Assembly: GCA_002731195.1 (NCBI GenBank)
Contig: PCAI01000033.1
Span: 1 to 9,852, forward strand
Length of the DNA stretch: 9,852 bases
Direction: 5' to 3'
DNA from: Methanobacteriota archaeon
GTDB taxonomy: Archaea > Thermoplasmatota > Poseidoniia > Poseidoniales > Thalassarchaeaceae
Both the position numbers and the translations under genes were made by a program. Below, in pieces: positions 1 through 7,074 of this stretch; positions within the stretch are counted from its first letter, which is position 1, and each line of letters opens with the position of its first letter. The notes under the pieces are model-generated. The model worked only from the letters and a program-made list of their open reading frames with translations, searched no databases and had not been told where the DNA came from.

Positions 1-150
1 AAGGCTGCTGCTGAGGAAGAGGCGGTTGCAAAGGCTGCTGCTGAGGAAGAGGCGGTTGCAAGAATCGCTAGAGAAGAGGCTGCAAGAGCCAGTTTAAAGG
101 CTGCTAGAGAGGAGGCTGCAAGAATCGCTAGAGAGGAGGCTGCGAAAGCC
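1..150 (+). repeat. Tandem coding repeats at the left window edge
   Basis: Bases 1-30 and 31-60 are identical 30-base units encoding KAAAEEEAVA twice. A looser 60-base period follows: 61-90 and 121-150 differ at only three positions and both encode RIAREEAA(R/K)A. The units are identical even at silent third positions, so the duplication is recent or being homogenised. The array probably continues to the left of the window. It lies inside the coding frame and changes the length of the helical region in steps of ten residues. Confidence 0.85.
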
Positions 151-699
151 ATTGAGGAGATGGATGCGGAAGAAAAGGCTGCAGCAGAAAAGGCTGCAGC
201 TGCAAAAGAAAAGAAGCGTCTTCTGCTTGAGAGGGTGGCTGAGAAAGCAAGTAAAATTGATTTTGAGACTATTGGTAATGCGGCTACTTCGGACATTGTT
301 TCAGAAATCACAACCGGATCAACGAGTATCACCCTGTCTGATGCTTCATCTTTCCCGGAGAGTGGAAATGCGTATATTTACGATCCAAGTGGAAATATAA
401 TATTAAAATGGGAAGGAAAAGAAAATGATACTTTAATTGGAGTAAGTGGCATTACCAAGAATCCTCCATATGGGGCGATAATAATTGAAAGAGATGATCT
501 ACAAGATATCAAAGGAGTTGGCCCGTTCATAGAAGAAAAATTAAATGCACTGGGAATATATACATTTAGGCAAATATCTAATATGGATCTTGAAATTGAA
601 GAACAAGTGAATCTAGCTATAGAATTCTTCCCTGGTAGAATCAGAAGAGATGAATGGGCAAAACAGGCTTATGAATTTATTAATATTGATGAAAGTTAA
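1..699 (+). CDS. Ala/Glu-rich coiled-coil protein with C-terminal helix-hairpin-helix domain (5' end missing)
   Basis: The frame is open from the first base, so the N-terminus lies outside the window; 232 residues are visible. Visible residues 1-83 are almost only Ala, Glu, Lys and Arg, arranged in near-repeats such as KAAAEEEAVA, and should form a long charged helix or coiled coil. Residues about 96-163 look like a small beta-rich module (SITLSDASSFPESG, then KWEGKENDTLIGVSGI), resembling the short beta modules of phage tail or adhesion proteins. Residues about 165-228 form a helix-hairpin-helix domain: DDLQDIKGVGPFIEEKLNALGI, here quoted only in part as DDLQDIKGVGPF, then GIYTFRQI and FFPGRIRRDEWAKQA. 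This HhH type occurs as a C-terminal add-on to varied proteins and usually binds nucleic acid or protein. An internal ATG at 160 is not the real start because the same composition continues upstream. Function unknown. Confidence 0.8.
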   Translation, partial: KAAAEEEAVAKAAAEEEAVARIAREEAARASLKAAREEAARIAREEAAKAIEEMDAEEKAAAEKAAAAKEKKRLLLERVAEKASKIDFETIGNAATSDIVSEITTGSTSITLSDASSFPESGNAYIYDPSGNIILKWEGKENDTLIGVSGITKNPPYGAIIIERDDLQDIKGVGPFIEEKLNALGIYTFRQISNMDLEIEEQVNLAIEFFPGRIRRDEWAKQAYEFINIDES

Positions 700-748
700 G
701 AGATAGACATTTAACAGTAATTGAAAGCGAAGGAATAGGGGCAATAGT

Positions 749-2116
749 ATGGCGGGGGGAATTGAGGACGTATTTGCCCCACTGACTGATGCGATAAGCG
801 ATATAGAAGATATGGGTCTCTTATACCAGATTGGATTTAGTCTTCTGCTTATTCTTGTTGGATTATTGAGCGTGAGATTTGGTTTTTCTAGAATAGCCTG
901 GAGAATTGTAAAAAGTACTGAAAATGAATGGGATAACGCTGCTTTAGTCCCTGTTACAAATAGGATCTACATATTTGTACTATCTGCTGGTACAGAAATA
1001 TCAATTGATTGGATTGATACCGGAAGTGATAGTGCAATTTATTCAACTATAGAGCCTTATTTCTCAGCGATATATATCCTGTTAACAACTTCTCTAATTA
1101 GTGTCGGCATAAAATATGTAGTTCCAGCAATTTTTGAGAAATACACTGTTAATAAATCTGTGACAGTCACTGGAGGTAACCCAATAATGGTTTTTTTCAG
1201 CAGGGCACTAATATGGTTCATAGGATTAAATCTAGCACTTGATACCATAGGAATAGAATTGTTAGGAATACTAGCATCATTAGCAGTTTTCTCACTTATA
1301 ATTGGTCTTGCAGTTCAACAAACCTTAGGAAATATAGTAAATTCATTTATGCTTGCGATAGATCAACCGTTTGAAGTCGGCGATAGAATAGAAGTAGATG
1401 GAATACAAGGGAATGTAGTATCAGTCGGAATATTGTCTACAAAAATAATAACATTCACGGAACAATTAGTCATAATACCAAATAATAGACTAATAGATTC
1501 AACCATTACTAACTTCGCCAGAGGCGGCGGGGATGGAGTGGCGACAAGAGTTTCTGTGAGAGTTGATGTAGGAGTAGACTATGACGAAAACTCTGCTCAT
1601 GTAAAACAAGTAATGGCAGACGTCGCAAGTAAGTGCGAGTATGTTTTACCTGAGCCTCAGCCAATGGTATTACTAAGAGATTTAGGAGATTATTCAAAGA
1701 TTTACCGACTTTATGCTTGGATAGAAGATTATAGTGATGAATTCTTAGCTAGAGACTGGCTATTAAGAGAAATTGATGTTCGCTTTGGAATTGAAAGTAT
1801 AAGTATCCCATATCCTGTATCAGTAGAACTTCCTGAGAAGTTATCTCCATTTGGATATGACGCTTCTGGAAAGTTAGATAATGATGAAAAAGCACATGGT
1901 AGGCGACAAAGAAGAAAATCTAGTAGGCAACACATAGCTACAATGAATATGGAAAGAGATGAGGCTAGAGTTAAAGATGAAAGAGAAAGTATGAAAGAAG
2001 ATTTAGAATATCTTCAAGCACAACTTTCTCAGGGAGATTTGAAGCGTGTCGAAAGGGAAACAATTGAGAGTGACATAAGAAACCTCGAGTCGTTATTGGC
2101 GCAATTTTCGGAATAA
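749..2116 (+). CDS. mscS: MscS-family mechanosensitive ion channel
   Basis: Small-conductance mechanosensitive channel of the cell membrane; the family opens under membrane tension to release solutes during osmotic downshock. Of 455 residues, hydrophobic segments lie at about 24-44, 68-82, 104-126 and 145-168, followed by the pore helix at about 172-205 (LASLAVFSLIIGLAVQQTLG). The MscS beta domain follows directly: FEVGDRIEVDGIQGNVVSVG at 208-227 and VIIPNNRLIDSTITNF at 241-256, both classic family signatures. An alpha/beta vestibule region runs to about 360. Residues 375-455 are an extra charged, probably coiled-coil tail not found in the E. coli protein (286 residues). The ATG at 749 precedes the first hydrophobic segment by about 23 residues; only a weak purine-rich stretch (AGGAATAGGGG) lies upstream. 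It starts 49 bases after the HhH gene. Identification is secure at family level; ion preference cannot be read. Confidence 0.93.
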   Translation: MAGGIEDVFAPLTDAISDIEDMGLLYQIGFSLLLILVGLLSVRFGFSRIAWRIVKSTENEWDNAALVPVTNRIYIFVLSAGTEISIDWIDTGSDSAIYSTIEPYFSAIYILLTTSLISVGIKYVVPAIFEKYTVNKSVTVTGGNPIMVFFSRALIWFIGLNLALDTIGIELLGILASLAVFSLIIGLAVQQTLGNIVNSFMLAIDQPFEVGDRIEVDGIQGNVVSVGILSTKIITFTEQLVIIPNNRLIDSTITNFARGGGDGVATRVSVRVDVGVDYDENSAHVKQVMADVASKCEYVLPEPQPMVLLRDLGDYSKIYRLYAWIEDYSDEFLARDWLLREIDVRFGIESISIPYPVSVELPEKLSPFGYDASGKLDNDEKAHGRRQRRKSSRQHIATMNMERDEARVKDERESMKEDLEYLQAQLSQGDLKRVERETIESDIRNLESLLAQFSE

Positions 2117-2156
2117 TTTTCGTAATTGATTTAGCCTCCCTCTACGTGCGAATGGC

Positions 2157-3455
2157 ATGGAGATTGATACTGCAACCTCAGCAAAAAGTGCTGGTTTAAA
2201 AATATCCAATAGAAAGGCACCTGGAATAACTAGGAGAAAGATAGAGATTAAATCTGAAGAAGATGATAAAATAAAAATAGAGTGGGAATATATTAATCCG
2301 GATGGAAAGGATCTGAAAGATAAAGAAAGAATAGATTTTCTAAATTCGCTAGCAGTACCTCCTGCTTGGACAGAAGTTTGGTTTGATAGTAATCCGAAGG
2401 GCCATATACAGGCAACTGGGAAGGACGATAAAGGACGGTTGCAATATAGATATCATCCCGAATGGATAAAGAAAAGAGCAGATATGAAATTTGATGATGT
2501 TGACGAGTTTGGCATTGCACTCCAAGAGATAAGGGATCGCTATTGGAGTGATTTAGAAATGAAAACGAAAAAGGGACAAATGCCATTCCACAAGGCTGTG
2601 GCGCTTGTGATATACTTAATGGATAGATATCACATTCGTGTTGGCTCTGATCAGTATGCAGCGGAAAATGAGTCGTATGGACTTACAACCATTACAAAAG
2701 GGCATTTTACTCTTTTAAAAGGTAAAAAAGCAATTGAAGGGAAAATGGATGCGATATTTAGTTTCACAGGAAAATCAGGAAAGCCTTGGAAGCTATTAAT
2801 CAGAGATGATGATATTGTGAAATTAATTGAAGAAGCGAAGTCTTTAGGAGATAACAATGATGAAACTGATTTATTTAGCTATACGGATGAAATAGGAAAT
2901 ATTGTAGACATAAAAGCAGACCATGTAAACAAATATATCCAAGAGGCAACAAAAAAAGGATACACTGCGAAGAATTTTAGGACTTGGGCTGCTTCTTGGA
3001 AAGCAGGTGCAAGATTGGCATTAATTTCTGAAGCAACAACGGATGAAATACTAGAAATACCTAAATTATTTGAAGAATGGAATAATTTAGACAATCCTCA
3101 TGAATTTGAACCTATGATAGAGTGGAAAGGTGCTAGATTAAAAAGGCCCGAAGGATTAGTTAAATTGGCTGAAAATAACAAATTACCAGGAGAAACAGAG
3201 AAAGAAAGAATGACTACGATGCTTGCCATAGTAGATACTGTTGCTGCTGATCTAGGAAATACTAGATCTGTTTGTAGATCATCATACATTAGGCCAATGT
3301 TCCTTGAAGATTGGGAAAAGGGAATTTTCCATAAAAGATGGAAAGAAGCATCAAAGATGGTCGCTCCAGAAGATTTGGAAAGACAAGGATTTACGGATGA
3401 AGAAACCCTAGCAGAGGCAACTGCAATTCACTACATGAAAAAGAATGAAAAGTAG
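2157..3455 (+). CDS. topIB: DNA topoisomerase IB, bacterial/poxvirus type
   Basis: Relaxes supercoiled DNA by nicking one strand through a 3'-phosphotyrosine link, without ATP. The 432-residue protein carries the family features in order: N-terminal lobe with VPPAWTEVWFDSNPKGHIQA (67-86) and LQYRYHPEW (95-103), then the catalytic core with IRVGS (Arg161), the beta-hairpin Lys in FTGKSGK (Lys206), FRTWA (Arg275), and LGNT...SSYIRP with Asn368 and the nucleophile Tyr377. The Asn-to-Tyr spacing of nine matches the Deinococcus enzyme, which uses Asn where vaccinia uses His. All five catalytic positions are present, so it should be active. It is bacterial/viral in style, not the long eukaryotic-like TopIB of Thaumarchaeota. 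The ATG at 2157 is the only in-frame start before the conserved APGITRRK segment; no clear Shine-Dalgarno site is seen. A charged tail follows the tyrosine. The stop is close to the tusA-like gene, suggesting cotranscription. Confidence 0.92.
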   Translation: MEIDTATSAKSAGLKISNRKAPGITRRKIEIKSEEDDKIKIEWEYINPDGKDLKDKERIDFLNSLAVPPAWTEVWFDSNPKGHIQATGKDDKGRLQYRYHPEWIKKRADMKFDDVDEFGIALQEIRDRYWSDLEMKTKKGQMPFHKAVALVIYLMDRYHIRVGSDQYAAENESYGLTTITKGHFTLLKGKKAIEGKMDAIFSFTGKSGKPWKLLIRDDDIVKLIEEAKSLGDNNDETDLFSYTDEIGNIVDIKADHVNKYIQEATKKGYTAKNFRTWAASWKAGARLALISEATTDEILEIPKLFEEWNNLDNPHEFEPMIEWKGARLKRPEGLVKLAENNKLPGETEKERMTTMLAIVDTVAADLGNTRSVCRSSYIRPMFLEDWEKGIFHKRWKEASKMVAPEDLERQGFTDEETLAEATAIHYMKKNEK

Positions 3456-3460
3456 GTGAT
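3453..3460 (+). promoter_or_regulatory. Shine-Dalgarno site for the tusA-like gene
   Basis: TAGGTGAT overlaps the topoisomerase stop codon (TAG, 3453-3455) and contains AGGTGAT, complementary to the 3' end of archaeal 16S rRNA. The same GGTGAT core lies before cbf5 in this window. From the AGG it is seven bases to the ATC at 3464, a usable spacing, which is the main reason for placing the tusA-like start there. An ATG inside the site (3459) leads to a stop after five codons and is in the wrong frame. Confidence 0.5.
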
Positions 3461-3463
3461 GTT

Positions 3464-3697
3464 ATCGAAGAGATAATTAAACTTGATTTATTAGGTTTTT
3501 ATTGTCCGATACCTGTTCATGAATTAAGGAAGGCGATTAATTCTTCAGATAAGGAAGTTATCTTTGAGTTGGTGTGTGATGATCCCGAAACTTTACACGA
3601 TATTCCAGCACTCTGTCAAAGAATGGGAGTTGAACTAGAGAGTGTTTCGGAAAAATCTGGAGAATATAGTTTTAGAATAATCAAAACTTTTTCTTAG
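3464..3697 (+). CDS. tusA: TusA/SirA-family sulfur-carrier protein with no standard start codon
   Basis: Small single-domain sulfur carrier of the TusA family, which passes persulfide sulfur between proteins for tRNA thiolation or cofactor synthesis. The translation of 77 residues contains LDLLGFYCPIPVHELRKAI (7-25) with the hallmark CPxP motif (Cys14 as acceptor), then DDPETLHDIPALCQRMGVEL (39-58), the second conserved block of the family, ending normally at TAG 3695-3697. The frame is open only from 3449 (stop TGA at 3446-3448), and no ATG, GTG or TTG occurs before the CPIP motif. ATC at 3464 has a well-placed Shine-Dalgarno site and is one substitution from ATG; ATA (3473) and ATT (3476) are weaker choices. 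Alternatively one G has been lost after the ATG at 3459, which would restore M-V-I-E-E-I. It sits between topoisomerase IB and ribA in one direction. Family call firm, start uncertain. Confidence 0.8.
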   Translation: MEEIIKLDLLGFYCPIPVHELRKAINSSDKEVIFELVCDDPETLHDIPALCQRMGVELESVSEKSGEYSFRIIKTFS

Positions 3698-3734
3698 AAG
3701 ACGCGTAATCTACTAGATGATTCAATAAACGACT

Positions 3735-3744
3735 AGGAGGTGGT
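3735..3744 (+). promoter_or_regulatory. Strong Shine-Dalgarno site for ribA
   Basis: AGGAGGTGGT is nearly a full complement of the 16S rRNA 3' end and ends six bases before the ATG at 3751. It is the strongest ribosome-binding site in the window and fixes the start of ribA at 3751 rather than at a downstream Met. Confidence 0.75.
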
Positions 3745-3750
3745 AAGCAT

Positions 3751-4374
3751 ATGGAGGAAGGAGAGGTAGTATCTGAAACCAAAGTCCCTGCAGATGCAAA
3801 ACTACCAACTACACATGGAGATTTTAGAATTAGAGTATTCCATGAAGAAAAGACTGGCTTTGATCATGTAGCATTGACACTTGGGAATATGGATGGTCCA
3901 GATCCAGTACTAGTCAGAGTTCATTCTGAATGCCTTACAGGAGATGCCTTCAGTAGCCTGAGATGCGATTGTGGCGCTCAACTAGATGCTGCATTAATGC
4001 AAATACAAAAGATAGGGTGGGGATGTTTAGTTTATTTACGTCAGGAAGGAAGAGGTATTGGACTTCATGCCAAAATTCAAGCATATAACTTACAGGATAA
4101 AGGTGCAGATACACATGATGCTAATTTGATGCTGGGCCATCCAGTAGATGCAAGAAATTATGAAATAGCATCAGTGATACTAAATTCAATTGGAATCAAA
4201 AAAATATGTCTTATGACAAACAATCCAGAAAAAACCAAGCAATTGAGTAAATTTGGAATAGAAGTTGAAGAGACAATGCCATTGATAGTCGGAGTAGTTG
4301 AAGAAAATAGAGATTATTTAGTCACAAAAGTAGACAGGATGGGGCACTCAATAGATGAGGATTTGCTAAATTGA
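3751..4374 (+). CDS. ribA: GTP cyclohydrolase II (stand-alone RibA)
   Basis: Catalyses the first committed step of riboflavin synthesis: GTP to 2,5-diamino-6-ribosylamino-4(3H)-pyrimidinone 5'-phosphate, formate and pyrophosphate, in the cytoplasm. The 207 residues cover the whole domain (E. coli RibA has 196). VRVHSECLTGDAFSSLRCDC gives the zinc ligands Cys61, Cys72 and Cys74 with E. coli spacing. YLRQEGRGIGL (95-105) is the nucleotide-binding and catalytic stretch, DARNY (133-137) holds the conserved Asp and Arg135 of the active site, and MTNNPEK (155-161) is the conserved GTP-binding loop; PLIVG follows. There is no RibB (DHBP synthase) domain fused in front; only about 20 extra residues precede the core. 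A strong Shine-Dalgarno site fixes the start. Many archaea use the unrelated GTP cyclohydrolase III instead, so this bacterial-type enzyme suggests acquisition. Its 3' end lies six bases from the convergent tRNA-His. Confidence 0.95.
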   Translation: MEEGEVVSETKVPADAKLPTTHGDFRIRVFHEEKTGFDHVALTLGNMDGPDPVLVRVHSECLTGDAFSSLRCDCGAQLDAALMQIQKIGWGCLVYLRQEGRGIGLHAKIQAYNLQDKGADTHDANLMLGHPVDARNYEIASVILNSIGIKKICLMTNNPEKTKQLSKFGIEVEETMPLIVGVVEENRDYLVTKVDRMGHSIDEDLLN

Positions 4375-4380
4375 TTATTG

Positions 4381-4456
4381 TGGGGCCGTGACCGGGAATT
4401 GAACCCGGACCGGCGGGACCACAACCCACCGTGCTAACCACTACACCATCACAGCC
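4381..4456 (-). tRNA. tRNA-His (anticodon GTG)
   Basis: The minus strand folds as a tRNA. G-1 is encoded at 4456 and pairs with the discriminator C73 at 4384, the identity mark of tRNA-His. The acceptor 5' strand GCTGTGA pairs with TCACGGC, allowing one T-G pair. The D arm is GTG/CAC with TAGTGGTTAG. The anticodon stem GTGGG/CCCGC closes loop TTGTGGT with anticodon GTG. A four-base variable region is followed by T stem CCGGG/CCCGG with loop TTCAATT. CCA is encoded at 4381-4383. There is no intron. It converges with ribA, six bases away, and decodes CAC and CAT. Confidence 0.95.
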
Positions 4457-4481
4457 GTATGTATGCTTAGCGCATTATGTC

Positions 4482-4491
4482 ATGTATATCA
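4482..4491 (-). promoter_or_regulatory. Candidate TATA box for tRNA-His
   Basis: On the minus strand the stretch reads TGATATACAT, with its AT-rich core about 28-33 bases upstream of the tRNA 5' end at 4456. This fits archaeal TATA placement for a tRNA transcribed with little or no leader. It is a pattern match only; no clear BRE is seen. Confidence 0.35.
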
Positions 4492-4501
4492 ATCGTATGT
4501 T

Positions 4502-4513
4502 CTAAATATTTAC
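4502..4513 (+). promoter_or_regulatory. Candidate TATA box for the surface-protein gene
   Basis: CTAAATATTTAC lies about 50 bases before the ATG at 4560 in the divergent region between tRNA-His and the surface protein. A start of transcription about 25 bases downstream would give a leader of roughly 25 bases. No Shine-Dalgarno site precedes the ATG. Pattern match only. Confidence 0.35.
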
Positions 4514-4559
4514 ACTATTGCACCAACGTATTCAAGCATAGCACACCTGCGCTAGTAAC

Positions 4560-6932
4560 ATGGAGTGTAGAGAGCGTTGTTTCTTCACCTCAATTGTAAT
4601 CTTAGGTTTACTTCTTCCCACGCCAATGTACAGTGCTGATGAGGTAGTTTCCGTAGAAGATGTTGAATTACTAGAAAGTGGAGATTTCGAAAATGCAGAA
4701 GAATGGGAAATATCTTCTACAGCTGGTTTTTCAGATGATAATGCAGAATACAGCGTCGGAATGATTGCAGATAATGAATTATCAATAACTCACTCTAGAC
4801 CGGATAATTTTGTCACACATACAGAATGGGCTACCTTCAGCATTAACAATAACAATAATACCCTTGGGAGTCCAGATTCAGATTATTCATGGTCAAATGG
4901 GCCTGATATAATTATGAGTGGATATGAATTCTCGAGTTTCAATACCTATAATATAGAGAATGTATCAATAGTCATGCACATCAGCATACCTGAGGAATTG
5001 TATGAAGATGAAGTATACGTGAAACTTCAAAATCATGGATCTGATAAATTAATCACTGTTATCACCAATGTTGATACACCCGGCGGCATGAATCGGATGA
5101 ATAATCCACTAGTCATGCCATTAGATGATTTGGTAGAGTGGGATTGGGAAAAAATAGAAGAAACACAGTTTACAATAGATTATGCTTCAGATAATATAGG
5201 TCTGGATGATTCTGAGGTTAGAGTGGATGCAGTAGGAATTAGAGTAAAATATAATCAACCATGGTATTCGTTTGAAAATGTCAAATCAGAAACTGTAGTT
5301 TCTGGATATGAATTACCTGTTATTGACATTGGCCCGTATGAGGGAAGTGTGGAAAAATTAGTTTATTCGACGTGCGGACTGGAACAGGAAGATCAATTTG
5401 AAGATGGGATTTGGAGCATAACTGAAATAGAAAAACCACCTTCACAAGAATTTGGAAGAATACATGCTTATGGAGAAGGAGATTTCACTTTAAAATATAA
5501 AAAATCTGATGGGACATTCCAAACAATAGATTCCGGAGATTTGTTGCCATCCTTAGGGGAAAAATTAGATTTGAGGATATTGATTCATGAAGGATGTATG
5601 GAAAAAATAAGAATTGATATTAATGATCCAGTTCTTGTGCTTGAAGGAGAAATAACAGGTAAAATTGATGGCTTATCTAATTCTTCGCAGGTTTTGTTTG
5701 CAATTGATAATGAATTAGTATTCTCCATGGGCGTTGGCTTAGGTAATTTCTCATATTCTGTCCCGATTGGGCATGCATTGCCAGAAGAAGGAAGTTTTGA
5801 GGTTGGCATTGCTACGAGGTTTCAATGGGCCTCTGATGGGACTAGAGAAACAACTGTTGTGCACCTAAGATCAATCTCAATTGAAGGAGGTTTTCACATT
5901 GAATGGGATTATGATCCAGAGTGCATCCAAATGGATAATTTAGAAATAGATGAAGATCAAGGCGGCCTAATAATCCCAATATCAACGAGGTGTGAAGATG
6001 ATCTTACGGCCCAAGAAGATCTTGTTTTAACAGCAATTAGCATGGATGAAGAGTTAGTAGGAGTATCATCTGAAAATGGTGATTTAAGAATACAACCAGT
6101 ACGAGACAATTTTGGAGAGACTGAAATAAAAATTAGCATTATTGATCAAAGAGGCAATACTTGGGATGATGAGTTCATGATAAAAATAAATTCAATACAG
6201 GATGCGCCGATACTTAGTGGATTGCCACTTACTGCATATGTTGAATTAGGAGAAACGGAAGTTGTTAATATGTCAATAATAGATGTAGATACTGATGAAT
6301 TGTCTATCTCAACAAGTAGAAGTTGGGCAACCATTGATTCGTCTCGTAATTTAGTACTTACACCAGTGCAAAGTGGAACACATACGGTCGAGATAGTCAT
6401 TAATGACGGTGAATTCGAAATAAAAGAAACTATAGAAGTAGTAGTCTCAGCCAAACCAGACTTGGTTATAGATGAAGTAGAAGTTACTAAAGGAGGAGAA
6501 AAATACGATATTTTAGAAGAAGGAGACGTGGTGCAAATAATATCATATGTTAGAAATTTAGGAAGAACAGAGGCTAATAATGTGAATATTCAGTGTAGTG
6601 TTGATGGTGTATTAATTGGACAATATACTATCACGACGATTGCGCCCGGAGGATTAGGAGTTTCGACTTGTGACACACAATTAGATTATGAGAGCAATAA
6701 TCTAGAAATAATGATAGAAGTTGATAGTACAACAGAAATATTAGAAACGAATGAAGAAAATAATGTAATGACTATTTTCATTGAAGTAAAAAGTTTGAAA
6801 TCTTCAGAGAATAATGGAATAGATAAGGACTTAATAACTATTATTTCATCACTGGCAATAGTAATGATAGCACTTGTCATATTACAAATAGGCCCAAAAC
6901 GAGTTAAAAGAGAATTTGAGAAGATAAAATAG
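4560..6932 (+). CDS. Secreted, membrane-anchored surface protein with Ig/cadherin-like and CARDB domains
   Basis: The 790-residue protein begins with a signal peptide (hydrophobic FFTSIVILGLLLPTP, likely cut after A26) and ends with one membrane helix at about 758-777 followed by a basic tail (GPKRVKREFEKIK), so nearly all of it should lie outside the cell, anchored by its C-terminus. Residues about 30-250 are beta-rich and Asn/Asp-rich with no family I recognise. Residues about 450-545 and 546-628 look like cadherin/Ig-type repeats (DAPILSGLPLTAYVELGETE, then GTHTVEIVINDGEFEIKETI). Residues about 631-740 match a CARDB adhesion domain: PDLVIDEVEV, VRNLGRTEANNVNI and the closing TTEILETNEENNVMTIFIEV. 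The protein is strongly acidic. The gene stands alone on the plus strand, opposite tRNA-His. Plausible roles are adhesion, polymer binding or cell-envelope structure; no catalytic motif is visible. Start at 4560 is chosen because the signal peptide follows at once. Confidence 0.85.
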   Translation: MECRERCFFTSIVILGLLLPTPMYSADEVVSVEDVELLESGDFENAEEWEISSTAGFSDDNAEYSVGMIADNELSITHSRPDNFVTHTEWATFSINNNNNTLGSPDSDYSWSNGPDIIMSGYEFSSFNTYNIENVSIVMHISIPEELYEDEVYVKLQNHGSDKLITVITNVDTPGGMNRMNNPLVMPLDDLVEWDWEKIEETQFTIDYASDNIGLDDSEVRVDAVGIRVKYNQPWYSFENVKSETVVSGYELPVIDIGPYEGSVEKLVYSTCGLEQEDQFEDGIWSITEIEKPPSQEFGRIHAYGEGDFTLKYKKSDGTFQTIDSGDLLPSLGEKLDLRILIHEGCMEKIRIDINDPVLVLEGEITGKIDGLSNSSQVLFAIDNELVFSMGVGLGNFSYSVPIGHALPEEGSFEVGIATRFQWASDGTRETTVVHLRSISIEGGFHIEWDYDPECIQMDNLEIDEDQGGLIIPISTRCEDDLTAQEDLVLTAISMDEELVGVSSENGDLRIQPVRDNFGETEIKISIIDQRGNTWDDEFMIKINSIQDAPILSGLPLTAYVELGETEVVNMSIIDVDTDELSISTSRSWATIDSSRNLVLTPVQSGTHTVEIVINDGEFEIKETIEVVVSAKPDLVIDEVEVTKGGEKYDILEEGDVVQIISYVRNLGRTEANNVNIQCSVDGVLIGQYTITTIAPGGLGVSTCDTQLDYESNNLEIMIEVDSTTEILETNEENNVMTIFIEVKSLKSSENNGIDKDLITIISSLAIVMIALVILQIGPKRVKREFEKIK

Positions 6933-7005
6933 TTTATTTTATCTAAAAAGCGATTACGTATGGCCGATAATCATCCTAAACTAGGGAATAGTTATATCAT
7001 AATCG

Positions 7006-7074
7006 ATGACCAAATATGTCTACTACGCTCTTGAGTTGTGTGACGAATGGGCTAGTGGTGTGTGTGAAAAATGA
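7006..7074 (+). CDS. Possible 22-residue micro-ORF
   Basis: The frame ATG 7006 to TGA 7072-7074 encodes MTKYVYYALELCDEWASGVCEK: aromatic, acidic, with two Cys ten residues apart. The stop overlaps the next ATG as TGATG. An earlier overlapping frame (ATG 6960 to TGA 7034) reads MADNHPKLGNSYIIIDDQ before it diverges. Both look more protein-like than random AT-rich sequence, but they are too short to judge, and no Shine-Dalgarno site is visible. It may be a fragment of a frameshifted small gene and not a separate gene. Confidence 0.2.
   Translation: MTKYVYYALELCDEWASGVCEK

Noticed and set aside
1..60. Possible CRISPR-like array from direct repeats
   Set aside because: The units abut without spacers and lie in a coding frame; they are protein-coding tandem repeats.
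152..400. 82-residue frame overlapping the HhH protein
   Set aside because: It is a shifted reading of the Ala/Glu repeat, rich in Arg/Leu from codon composition only.
2157..3455. Tyrosine recombinase or integrase, given the Arg...Arg...Tyr pattern
   Set aside because: The N-terminal VPPAWTEVW and HIQATG motifs and the GKSGK hairpin are specific to topoisomerase IB, and the Asn before Tyr fits that family.
3459..3476. ATG 3459 as the start of the tusA-like gene
   Set aside because: In the sequence as given it reaches TAA after five codons and is out of frame with the CPIP motif; it works only if a base is missing.
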